From: an uncultured Porphyromonadaceae bacterium
GTDB taxonomy: Bacteria > Bacteroidota > Bacteroidia > Bacteroidales > Muribaculaceae
DNA length: 64,000 bases
Direction: 5' to 3'
Assembly (NCBI GenBank): GCA_900550395.1
Contig: URSD01000001.1
Location: 62,001-126,000, forward strand
Below are positions 19,563 through 27,475 of the stretch, piece by piece. Positions within the stretch are counted from its first letter, which is position 1; the number at the start of each line of letters is the position of its first letter. The notes below the pieces were generated by a model. That model saw only the letters and a list, made by a program, of their open reading frames with translations. It was not told the DNA's origin and did not search any database. The position numbers and the translations under genes are program-made.

Positions 19563-20617
19563 AGGAAAGTAAATCATATCATTTTTTAGGACTTGACTTG
19601 GTGCGTATATTAGCCATGATGATAATTACAAGCATGCATTTTGCCTATTATCAGCATTTAGGTCGAGAATTTAATGAAATGCCATTATATAATAAGGTTT
19701 TTATAACAAATATTGATGTTTTTTCAAAGTGTTTTATAAACTTATTTGTAATGTTATCCGGGTATCTTCTCTGTACAAAGAAACGGAACTGGTATAATAT
19801 AATAAGGATATGGAGTATGTCTATATTTGCTGCATATTTCATATTTTTCTTAATGACAATTTTGTTTCCAAATTCCGTGTCAATAAGTAGTGCAGTTCAT
19901 TCTCTGTTCCCTATTCTTAGCTGTAGCTATTGGTATATAACAATATATCTTATTTTGTATGTTATGAGTCCTGCATTCAACAACATTATTTACTCACTAA
20001 CGAAAAAAACATTTAGAAATTATCTAATTTTCTTTACAATTATATTTACGATAGTTTTAGGTGCAAATCCGCTTATTGCGGATTCTGTCTATATTGGATC
20101 AGCTCAATCTATTTTATGGTTTTGTTATGTATATTTCATTGGTTCATATGTTAAATTATACGGTATAAAATTAAAACGAAGCTCATTACTTATTTTTAGT
20201 GTGATTATATATTTTGTAATGTTCGTTTTAATATATAAGCGTATAGTTCTGCCAGTCAATACTAATATAATCAAGGATACAGGTATTTTGCCACTATTCT
20301 TATCAGTAGGATTATTCTCTTATTTAAGTACTATTAAAATTAATAGCGGCATAGTTATTTCCTATGTCAGTAAATCCTCTCTGTTTGTGTATCTGATTCA
20401 GGAGGCTCCTCAATTCCGTTCGATTTTTTGGCCGGAGTTAAATCTGTTAGACATGGTAAGCAGTCCTAAACTTTTATTAATATATATTACAGTTGTTATT
20501 TCATTATTTTGTGCAGCAAGCGCAATGAATTATACATATAATTTATTATATAAATTTTTCTTATTAAAATTTGGCTCTAAGTTTGGTGAAATATTGCCTT
20601 TAATTCATGATAAGTAA
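19559..20617 (+). CDS. Acyltransferase-3 family membrane protein (second of three)
   Basis: 352 aa with about ten helices. GLDLVRILAMMIITSMHFAYY carries the family Arg and His. INLFVMLSGYLLCTKKRN is the second motif. Resembles WecH/EpsF-like O-acyltransferases of polysaccharide loci. Extremely AT-rich (runs of tta/ata codons). Overlaps the neighbouring genes by 4 and 11 bp. Confidence 0.87.
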   Translation: MKESKSYHFLGLDLVRILAMMIITSMHFAYYQHLGREFNEMPLYNKVFITNIDVFSKCFINLFVMLSGYLLCTKKRNWYNIIRIWSMSIFAAYFIFFLMTILFPNSVSISSAVHSLFPILSCSYWYITIYLILYVMSPAFNNIIYSLTKKTFRNYLIFFTIIFTIVLGANPLIADSVYIGSAQSILWFCYVYFIGSYVKLYGIKLKRSSLLIFSVIIYFVMFVLIYKRIVLPVNTNIIKDTGILPLFLSVGLFSYLSTIKINSGIVISYVSKSSLFVYLIQEAPQFRSIFWPELNLLDMVSSPKLLLIYITVVISLFCAASAMNYTYNLLYKFFLLKFGSKFGEILPLIHDK

Positions 20618-21623
20618 ATATTTAAGTCATAAACTAACAATATTATACACCATATTAATAATAATGGTGTTATATATCCATAGCTATTTTAAGGAGGGCG
20701 AACAATACCCCATGGTTCTGTTTGTACAGAGATTCTGGGGATTGGGTATATGCAGCGTGGCGAACTATCTGTTTTTTTGTATGTCAGGCTATCTGTTTGC
20801 ACGTAATCTTCAGAACTTGCATCAGGTCTGGGGCAAGCAGAAAAAGCGGTTTAGATCAATGTTGCCTCCTTATATATTATGGAACTTAATTTTCGTATTA
20901 TGGTATATCGTATTGGAAATATTGCCGGGTCTTTCAAGCTTTAATAACAGCGGCGCATTTGCGAGTGCGTTATTTAATCAGCCGATAGGAGATGTATTAT
21001 ATGACCTGTTTATAAAGCCGGTAGCTTTCCAGATGTGGTTTTTAAGAGATTTGATTTCTATGGTTTTTTTGACACCGTTGATGTGGTGGTTGTCAAAAAA
21101 AAGTCTAATATTGTCTGCCGTTGTAATGGTCGCTGTAATTCCATTCTGGGGCTGGGTCGTGTATTATTGGCTTGGAGTAATAATTGCAATAAAGGATATC
21201 AATGTAGATTATTCTCCAGTAAGATCGAAGTCTGTTGCTATATGTTTTACTATAGTCTTGATATATGCATTATATCTTGGTTCCGGTGGAAATTGGATTC
21301 CATATGTTGACGTATTTGTCGGAATATTGGGCGTTTATGCTATTTGGGGGGGGTACGACATATTAATGCGTGGTACGACCCCCGCTGACAAGGGACTGTG
21401 GAAGTATTTCTGCGGCTTCAGTTTTTTTGTGTATTGTTTTCATGAACCAGTATTCAATATCATCAAAAAATTATCTGTGGTTTGTTTTGGAACAAATCAG
21501 ATAAGTCTCATTATATTATATTTTGTTAATCCCTTGATAATGCTGTGGATTGCTGTTATGGTTGCTCGAGTGTTGCAACATATATGTCCTCTGGTATATA
21601 GGGCTCTTACTGGGGGGCGGTGA
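20607..21623 (+). CDS. Acyltransferase-3 family membrane protein (third of three)
   Basis: 338 aa. ILYTILIIMVLYIHSYF contains the early His, and NYLFFCMSGYLFARN the second motif. It has about ten helices and a C-terminal FSFFVYCFHEPVFNII typical of the family. An uninterrupted run of eight G lies at 21346-21353 in the coding sequence (codons for WGG), a possible slippage site. Three related but non-identical acyltransferases in a row suggest separate acylation positions. Confidence 0.86.
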   Translation: MISKYLSHKLTILYTILIIMVLYIHSYFKEGEQYPMVLFVQRFWGLGICSVANYLFFCMSGYLFARNLQNLHQVWGKQKKRFRSMLPPYILWNLIFVLWYIVLEILPGLSSFNNSGAFASALFNQPIGDVLYDLFIKPVAFQMWFLRDLISMVFLTPLMWWLSKKSLILSAVVMVAVIPFWGWVVYYWLGVIIAIKDINVDYSPVRSKSVAICFTIVLIYALYLGSGGNWIPYVDVFVGILGVYAIWGGYDILMRGTTPADKGLWKYFCGFSFFVYCFHEPVFNIIKKLSVVCFGTNQISLIILYFVNPLIMLWIAVMVARVLQHICPLVYRALTGGR

Positions 21624-21678
21624 GCATTGGATGATTAGAGGTTTATATAATCGAAATAAAACAAGTCTCCGATAAAGA

Positions 21679-22785
21679 ATGGCAGATATGAGTTGTAGGG
21701 GTAAGCGTATTTTTGTGTGTCCTATGGTGCCTGATGCTGTATTGTACAAATATGGTATGTCTGTTGCTGCAAATAATTTTTGCAGAAGACTTATACAAGG
21801 CAATATATTTGACGCTGTATATACATATTTGACACCGAATGTTACGTCGTTAAATGGTGCGGCGGATTATGAGCCAGGTGATGAAATTTTCTTTTCTGGA
21901 TTTATGCGTGGTAATCGTTTATTAAGAAAATTTGCTTTTATCGCTGAAAATATTGCAATGTTTCGCCGAATAAAGTCATGTGATGCGGTATGGTTATACA
22001 ATATGCCATATACGTTACTGATACTTTTTATTATGTTGAGATTGCTAAAACCCAAATCCTCATTATATCTTATTCTTCTTGATCATACTCCTATGCATCA
22101 AGGATTACGTGGTTTATATAATAAGCTTGTGGTATATTGTTATAATCATTTTGACGGTATAATAGCTCTCTCTCCTTTTCCTGAATTGACTAAAGACAAC
22201 CAATGTTGTCTGCCGGGTGTGGTTTCTCTTGATGATCCTTCTTGGCCGAAGATAGACAGCGTGGATAAAGAATTTCTTATATCCGGTGCTCTTAATGATA
22301 ACATCGCAATGCTGTCGACGCTTTTGGATGTGTTTGCTGCATTACCTGATTTCAAGTTGAATATTACAGGCAAAGCTCCCGATCCTGCGTTAATAGAGCA
22401 GTATACAAGTCGGTATAGTAATATAGTCTATCACGGTATGATTGACTATGAGGATTATCAGCAGATACTACATGATACGCCTTTTTTGCTCAGTACGCGT
22501 AATCCTCAGGCTGCTGAAAACCAATGTAATTTTCCGTCCAAAATAATTGAAGCGTTGCTTCATAACCGTATAATCATATCTACCATACATTATCCACAAA
22601 TTGAAGGAATAAAATATTTTGAAATTGGCTCAGATGCAGAATCAATGCGACGTGCTTTGCAGTATATAGCGTCTCTTTCTCAGAATGAACTTTTGTCATA
22701 TGCTAATCAAAATGAAGAAGTTAAATCCAGATTTAATACAGATGTATGGCGTAAATGTATGGAACAGATAGAAAAAAATAGATAA
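21679..22785 (+). CDS. Glycosyltransferase, GT4-like
   Basis: 368 aa, GT-B type. The N-terminal half contains VPDAVLYKYGMSVAANNFCRRL and LYLILLDHTPMHQGLRGL. The C-terminal half has the donor-site ENQCNFPSKIIEALLHNRIIIST in place of the usual E(x7)E. It starts 55 bp after the acyltransferase; a second ATG (MSCRG) at 21688 is an alternative start. Divergent within the GT4/GT1 group, so the sugar cannot be guessed. The next gene follows after 2 bp. Confidence 0.75.
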   Translation: MADMSCRGKRIFVCPMVPDAVLYKYGMSVAANNFCRRLIQGNIFDAVYTYLTPNVTSLNGAADYEPGDEIFFSGFMRGNRLLRKFAFIAENIAMFRRIKSCDAVWLYNMPYTLLILFIMLRLLKPKSSLYLILLDHTPMHQGLRGLYNKLVVYCYNHFDGIIALSPFPELTKDNQCCLPGVVSLDDPSWPKIDSVDKEFLISGALNDNIAMLSTLLDVFAALPDFKLNITGKAPDPALIEQYTSRYSNIVYHGMIDYEDYQQILHDTPFLLSTRNPQAAENQCNFPSKIIEALLHNRIIISTIHYPQIEGIKYFEIGSDAESMRRALQYIASLSQNELLSYANQNEEVKSRFNTDVWRKCMEQIEKNR

Positions 22786-22787
22786 TT

Positions 22788-23840
22788 ATGAAGAAGCATT
22801 ACGACTTTGTCTATTTGACAAATACGCCCTCCTTTTATAAACTAAATCTTTGCAACGAGATATGTAGAACGGGACATAGCGTTCTGTTAGTGCTATATGG
22901 CTATGGTGCGGAAGCCGTTAATTCGGAGTTGGCAGAAGACAAAAAAGAAAGTTCCTTTGATTTCGTGTTTCTTCATGGCGGTGATTCTCATCGGCGAAGC
23001 AAAGTCAAGACCTTTTGGCGATTGCTTAAGCTAATGCATCATATTACTTGTGATCGCGTGTTATATTCTGGATGGCTTGCTCCGGAGTATAATGCTTATG
23101 CGTTTCTTTCGCCAAAGCATCGGAATGCCGTAATATGTGAGTCGGCTATTCATGATATTTCACTTAAGGGTGTTGCCGGTCTTGTGAAGAAAGCGATAAT
23201 AGGACAAATGGGCTATGCTTTGCCTTCCGGAGTGCCACATCAAGCTTTTTTCGATAGCATTGGCTTTCGTGGGCAATCCCATATTACGGGGAGTGTAGGC
23301 ATTTTCTATAAACCAGGACATCGTCCCAAACTTCGTCATACGCCCTTACGATACATTTTTGTAGGCCGCCTTATAGATGTAAAGTGTCCGGGCATGCTTA
23401 TTGATGAATTCAACCGTACCGGGCGCCCTCTGACTATTGTTGGCGCAGGTCCTCTTGATGTCGAGTTAAAAGCCCGCGCAAAAAGTAACATCATATTTAC
23501 CGGTTTTATAGATAACGAAAGTCTCGGCCGCATATATCAAGATAGCGATGTGTTTATTTTGCCGTCTAAATCCGAAACATGGGGCCTCGTTGTTGAGGAA
23601 GCGTTATATTGGGGGCTTCCTGTAATCGTCAGCAATAGAGTTGGCAGTGCGGACGATATGGTGAAAAATTTAGGCACCGGTATCGTCTTTGAATCTCAAA
23701 ATCCTGATAGTCTACATTTTGCAATCGAACAGATGGAGAAAGAATATAACAAATATGTGGGTGCGGTGGATGCCATTGATTGGCAACAGCGAGATCGTAA
23801 TCAGGTGGATGCATATCTCAAAATATTGAACAAGCGATGA
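22788..23840 (+). CDS. Glycosyltransferase family 4
   Basis: 350 aa GT-B enzyme with short N-terminal domain (FVYLTNTPSFYKLNLCNEIC). The GT4 C-terminal half has YIFVGRLIDVKCPGMLIDEF, LTIVGAGPLDVELKA and LPSKSETWGLVVEEALYWGLPVI (E(x7)E with both glutamates). The last 4 bp overlap the next gene. Acts in assembly of the repeat unit. Confidence 0.92.
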   Translation: MKKHYDFVYLTNTPSFYKLNLCNEICRTGHSVLLVLYGYGAEAVNSELAEDKKESSFDFVFLHGGDSHRRSKVKTFWRLLKLMHHITCDRVLYSGWLAPEYNAYAFLSPKHRNAVICESAIHDISLKGVAGLVKKAIIGQMGYALPSGVPHQAFFDSIGFRGQSHITGSVGIFYKPGHRPKLRHTPLRYIFVGRLIDVKCPGMLIDEFNRTGRPLTIVGAGPLDVELKARAKSNIIFTGFIDNESLGRIYQDSDVFILPSKSETWGLVVEEALYWGLPVIVSNRVGSADDMVKNLGTGIVFESQNPDSLHFAIEQMEKEYNKYVGAVDAIDWQQRDRNQVDAYLKILNKR

Positions 23841-24997
23841 AAGTATTACAGACAATAGCCGGTTTCAGTGCCAAATGCGGAGGTACATCAACATGTACTT
23901 ATGACCTGCTTTCGGCGATGCATGGTCTGGAGCCGGAACCGCAGATTGACATTCTTACACCCGACAAGACATTGCCTGATGATAGTTTGATGGGTGTCGG
24001 TGAAGATTGGATTCATGTCGTGCCCAACGATTGCCGCACACCGTTGGGATTGTCAGCTAACTTGGCACGTTATCTGCGCGATAATAGCTACGATATATAC
24101 CACACTAATGGTCTATGGATGCACATAAATCATGCTACGTGTTCAGAGGCTCGCCGGCGTGGAAAACCATACGTTATCACCCCTCACGGAATGCTTTATC
24201 CTGAGGCATTAGCTCGTAGCGCTTGGAAGAAGTGGCTGATGCGTCAATTGTGGTTCAATCGTGATGCAAAGAATGCTACGTGTATACATGCCACATGTGA
24301 GGCAGAAATGAACCATATTAGAGCATTCGGGTATAAAGGTCCGATAGCTTTAATCGGTAATCCTGTACATGTACCCGAATATACGGCAGAGTTGGGCGCG
24401 AAGCGCCCTTTTCTGGGGTGTAACCGTCCGAGGAAGCTTGGCTTCCTCGGACGGTTACACCCCAGAAAGAAGGCCGAGAGCCTTCTTTCTGGGGTGGCCC
24501 TTGCGAAAGATGTTGATTCTGAGATCTACATAATGGGAAGTGGCTCTGAAGATTATGAAAGTTTTCTGCATGCCGAGGCCGCAAGGCTTGGGATTGAAAA
24601 TAGGGTACATTTCCTTGGTTTTGTGCAGGGTGCAGACAAATTTGCGCAGTTGGCCCAACTTGATGCACTTTTTGTACCGAGCGACATGGAGAATTTCGGT
24701 ATGATAATCCCGGAAGCTCTGATTGTGGGGACGCCGGTGATGGCATCTCTTGGTACTCCATGGAAAGCCTTGAACACAGAAAGATGTGGCTGGTGGACTG
24801 ACAATAGCGCCGAAGCCGTGGCGGAAGTCATTCATAAAATTGATGCTCTGTCGCCCGAAGAACATAAAGCCATGGGGCAACGTGGCCGCGAATATATTCT
24901 CAATAATTTTGCCGCCCACCAAGTGGCATCGCAGATGCTCTCCCTCTACAAATGGCTTGCTGGCGAAGGCGATAAACCGGAATTTGTTTATGAGTAG
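23837..24997 (+). CDS. Glycosyltransferase family 4 containing nested palindromes
   Basis: 386 aa GT-B enzyme. N-terminal GFSAKCGGTSTCTYDLLSAM, then VITPHGMLYPEALARSAWKKW, the donor-domain opener LGFLGRLHPRKK (about residues 201-212) and FVPSDMENFGMIIPEALIVGTPVMAS (E(x7)E). The stretch coding residues about 186-220 is made of three consecutive palindromes (24394-24496) that keep the frame open; see the separate entry. The right arm of the large palindrome encodes the conserved LGFLGRLHPRK motif, so that arm is ancestral and the left one looks acquired. Whether the enzyme is still active is unknown. The 3' end overlaps the next gene by 8 bp. Confidence 0.9.
   Translation: MKVLQTIAGFSAKCGGTSTCTYDLLSAMHGLEPEPQIDILTPDKTLPDDSLMGVGEDWIHVVPNDCRTPLGLSANLARYLRDNSYDIYHTNGLWMHINHATCSEARRRGKPYVITPHGMLYPEALARSAWKKWLMRQLWFNRDAKNATCIHATCEAEMNHIRAFGYKGPIALIGNPVHVPEYTAELGAKRPFLGCNRPRKLGFLGRLHPRKKAESLLSGVALAKDVDSEIYIMGSGSEDYESFLHAEAARLGIENRVHFLGFVQGADKFAQLAQLDALFVPSDMENFGMIIPEALIVGTPVMASLGTPWKALNTERCGWWTDNSAEAVAEVIHKIDALSPEEHKAMGQRGREYILNNFAAHQVASQMLSLYKWLAGEGDKPEFVYE
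24394..24496. repeat. Three nested/adjacent perfect palindromes inside a GT4 gene
   Basis: Hairpin 1: GGGCGC/GCGCCC at 24394-24399 and 24403-24408. Hairpin 2: 28-bp perfect arms 24410-24437 and 24441-24468 with a 3-nt spacer. Hairpin 3: 17-bp perfect arms 24458-24474 and 24480-24496 with a 5-nt spacer, sharing sequence with the right arm of hairpin 2. The decamer TTCTGGGGTG thus occurs three times in alternating orientation. The reading frame passes through without a stop. Confidence 0.93.
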
Positions 24998-26099
24998 CGA
25001 ATCAATATCGTATTATTTCCGTAAGATGCAGGATGTTGAGCTTCCCGAGGGGATGCTTGACCCGTATGGTATTTTCGAAGAAGCCGAGCCAAAGCGCCGT
25101 GTGCTTGCTGAAAATCCATTCAAACTTGGGGATGATGATGTATTTCAGCTTCTTGGTCTGATTGACAATAAAATAGTCGGCACTGTGCTTCTGATGCCCA
25201 CTATGCTCCAACTTGATGGTAAGCCATGCCAATCTCTTATAGGCCATGGACTGAGCGTTCAGGAGGAATGCCGTGGTAAAGGCATAGGTTCGCAATTGAC
25301 TGATAAAAGACTTGATTTTTCAAGGACTAAGAGCTTGTTGATATGTGCGGCGTCTGCAATGCAACTTCCTATTTTGAAACGTTTGGGTGCCAATGTGTTC
25401 TATCTTCCGCGTATGATATTGTTACGCAGGAGTTTTCCTGTGCTTGAAAATAAAATAGGCGCCGTTGGGGCTAAGATTGTCTCCCCGTTGGCCGATCTTG
25501 TGTTCGGATTACAGCAACGTTGGCTAAAACGTGCGTCGCACAGAATTCTATCCCGTGGGTTTACGTTAAAGGAACTTGATGAGGTGTCTCATGAAGTTGA
25601 ACATATAATTGCCGCAAATAATGATCGATTTCGAGAGCATCATACGGTTGAATGGTTTAATTGGATCAAGAACAACAACCTTGTAGAGGATCCAAGCCTA
25701 AAGAAACACTTTTATATGGTTTATGATTCCAATAAACTTCCTGTTGGTTTCTTTATGACTCGTGAACGTTTTTATAAACAAGCATCGCATCGCGGATATA
25801 AGGACGTTACTATGGGTTCGGTTTTGGAGTGGGGTACTGCAGATAAGGCTGTTCTAACGGATAATGAACTGTGCCTGATGGCACTGATGTCATTCAGTTC
25901 TGCTGTAGATGCTGTGGAGTTATGTTGCTGCAATGAAGAAATGGCAGCGTGGTTCAAAAAGAAAGGGCTTGTGAGAGTCGGCGACGGAAATGTCGTGATT
26001 CGTTATCGCCCCGAGTCTGAATTGGCTGCCATTGATGGCATTGGTGATGCCTGGAATTGGCGTTTGCGCCCGGCGATGGGTGATAATGGATTGTCGTAA
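24990..26099 (+). CDS. GNAT-family N-acetyltransferase
   Basis: 369 aa. The N-terminal GNAT domain has the acetyl-CoA loop SVQEECRGKGIGSQLTDKRL (about residues 90-110; Q/RxxGxG/A pattern RGKGIG). The C-terminal half has a second acyltransferase-like fold of unknown role (HHTVEWFNWIKNN...). The start (MSSESISYYF) overlaps the GT4 stop by 8 bp; the longer frame from 24786 lies inside that gene. Probably N-acetylates an amino sugar precursor, judged by context. Confidence 0.82.
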   Translation: MSSESISYYFRKMQDVELPEGMLDPYGIFEEAEPKRRVLAENPFKLGDDDVFQLLGLIDNKIVGTVLLMPTMLQLDGKPCQSLIGHGLSVQEECRGKGIGSQLTDKRLDFSRTKSLLICAASAMQLPILKRLGANVFYLPRMILLRRSFPVLENKIGAVGAKIVSPLADLVFGLQQRWLKRASHRILSRGFTLKELDEVSHEVEHIIAANNDRFREHHTVEWFNWIKNNNLVEDPSLKKHFYMVYDSNKLPVGFFMTRERFYKQASHRGYKDVTMGSVLEWGTADKAVLTDNELCLMALMSFSSAVDAVELCCCNEEMAAWFKKKGLVRVGDGNVVIRYRPESELAAIDGIGDAWNWRLRPAMGDNGLS

Positions 26100-26114
26100 A
26101 TAAGTCATTTTAAT

Positions 26115-26909
26115 ATGAAAGTGATTCTTCATGCCGATGATTTCGGTTTTAATCATGATACGACTCAGGCCACTATTGATTTGCTTGAGTGTGGTGCGCT
26201 TACAAGCGCTACCATTATGGCCACAATGCCTGCTGCTGAGGAGGCAATAGAATATGCTCGCCTTCACCCCCAAATGAGTTTTGGCGTACACCTTACATAT
26301 GTTGACGGTATCTGCCCGAAGTTGAGCAAGTCGGAAATTCCATCACTTGTCAATGATGCCGGATTGTTTCTTGAGTCAAATGCCGTAAGGAAAAAGGCTT
26401 TGAAGATGGGGATATCCAAAAACGAAATAGTAATGGAAAGCATTGCTCAGATAAAATATTTGCAGGATAGTGGGGTGCCGGTAAGCCATATCGACAGCCA
26501 TGGCCACCTGCATAAATTCCCGTCATTTCTGTTTGCTCTTAAGGATATATCATCTGTTACAGGCGTACGGAAAGTCCGTCGTGTACAGAATGTGTTTATA
26601 GAGACACCTGGCTTGGGGCCTGCTGTAATCTTGAACAAGATGTTCGGAAGATATATCAGCAATAATTTCATCTCTACCGATTACTTCTATATGAGCGCCA
26701 ATAATATGGATACAGGTTGGAGTGATGCTATAATCAGACAGATGAACACCTTGCCTGACGATGCGATTATTGAGGTAGGCGTACATCCCGGTTACATGCA
26801 ATCAGAGAAAGAAGGCTGGCGGGTGGCTGAGTACCACGATATAAAGATTTTCGCCGATAAGATCCGAAATCACACTCGGCATAAAATAATAACCTGGAAT
26901 GACCTATGA
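26115..26909 (+). CDS. ChbG/HpnK-type carbohydrate deacetylase (YdjC family)
   Basis: 264 aa. The metal-binding HADDFG motif (His6, Asp8, Asp9) opens the protein. FGVHLTYVDG and SHIDSHGHLHKFP (about residues 120-132) supply the further His ligands, and VGVHPGYM the C-terminal catalytic block. Known relatives remove N-acetyl groups from sugars such as acetylated chitobiose or hopanoid-linked GlcNAc. Here it likely trims an N-acetyl group from the polysaccharide or its precursor. The stop overlaps the next start by 4 bp. Confidence 0.9.
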   Translation: MKVILHADDFGFNHDTTQATIDLLECGALTSATIMATMPAAEEAIEYARLHPQMSFGVHLTYVDGICPKLSKSEIPSLVNDAGLFLESNAVRKKALKMGISKNEIVMESIAQIKYLQDSGVPVSHIDSHGHLHKFPSFLFALKDISSVTGVRKVRRVQNVFIETPGLGPAVILNKMFGRYISNNFISTDYFYMSANNMDTGWSDAIIRQMNTLPDDAIIEVGVHPGYMQSEKEGWRVAEYHDIKIFADKIRNHTRHKIITWNDL

Positions 26910-27475
26910 ACAATACAGCAACGGAATATTATGCACTGAAGAATTTCCCTTCGCCTTTTTCTCTCCGAATTAGGATTCTGAAGAAAATATGGTATATTGT
27001 GTGGCTTATTTTAGTCAGACCATGTCCGCGGAAATTTTTCAATGCATGGGTTCGTTTAGTTTATAGAGTATTTGGGGCCACAATACCCTCCACATCCGCA
27101 ATTCACCCTAGTGCGAAGGTGTTTATGCCATGGAACCTAAGAATGGGTGAATACTCTGTAATTGCCAGTTATGCTACAATTCTTAATGTAGCGCCATTTA
27201 TGATGGGACACGATTGCGTAGTCTCGGAAGGTGCTTATCTTTGCGGAGCCTCTCATAATATCTATAGTGAGAAGCACGAACAGACTAATGCCCCAATCAT
27301 CATGTATGACCGCAGTTGGGTCGCCACTCAGGCTTTCATCGGCATGGGTGTGACAATTGGCGAAGGCGCTGTGGTAGGTGCGCGCGCAGCTGTGTTCAAG
27401 GATGTGGATCCGTGGACGGTAGTAGGTGGTAATCCTGCTAAATTTATCAAAAAAAGAGTAATGAACAATGGCTGA
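26906..27475 (+). CDS. WcaF-like putative colanic-acid acetyltransferase
   Basis: 189 aa left-handed beta-helix enzyme. Hexapeptide repeats run from SAIHPSAKVFMPWNLRMGEYSVIA to IGMGVTIGEGAVVGARAAVFKDV, and the C-terminal VVGGNPAKFIKKR is the standard end of this family. The N terminus has a basic amphipathic helix. Uses acetyl-CoA in the cytoplasm to O-acetylate a sugar. Overlaps the next ATG by 8 bp. Confidence 0.9.
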   Translation: MNNTATEYYALKNFPSPFSLRIRILKKIWYIVWLILVRPCPRKFFNAWVRLVYRVFGATIPSTSAIHPSAKVFMPWNLRMGEYSVIASYATILNVAPFMMGHDCVVSEGAYLCGASHNIYSEKHEQTNAPIIMYDRSWVATQAFIGMGVTIGEGAVVGARAAVFKDVDPWTVVGGNPAKFIKKRVMNNG

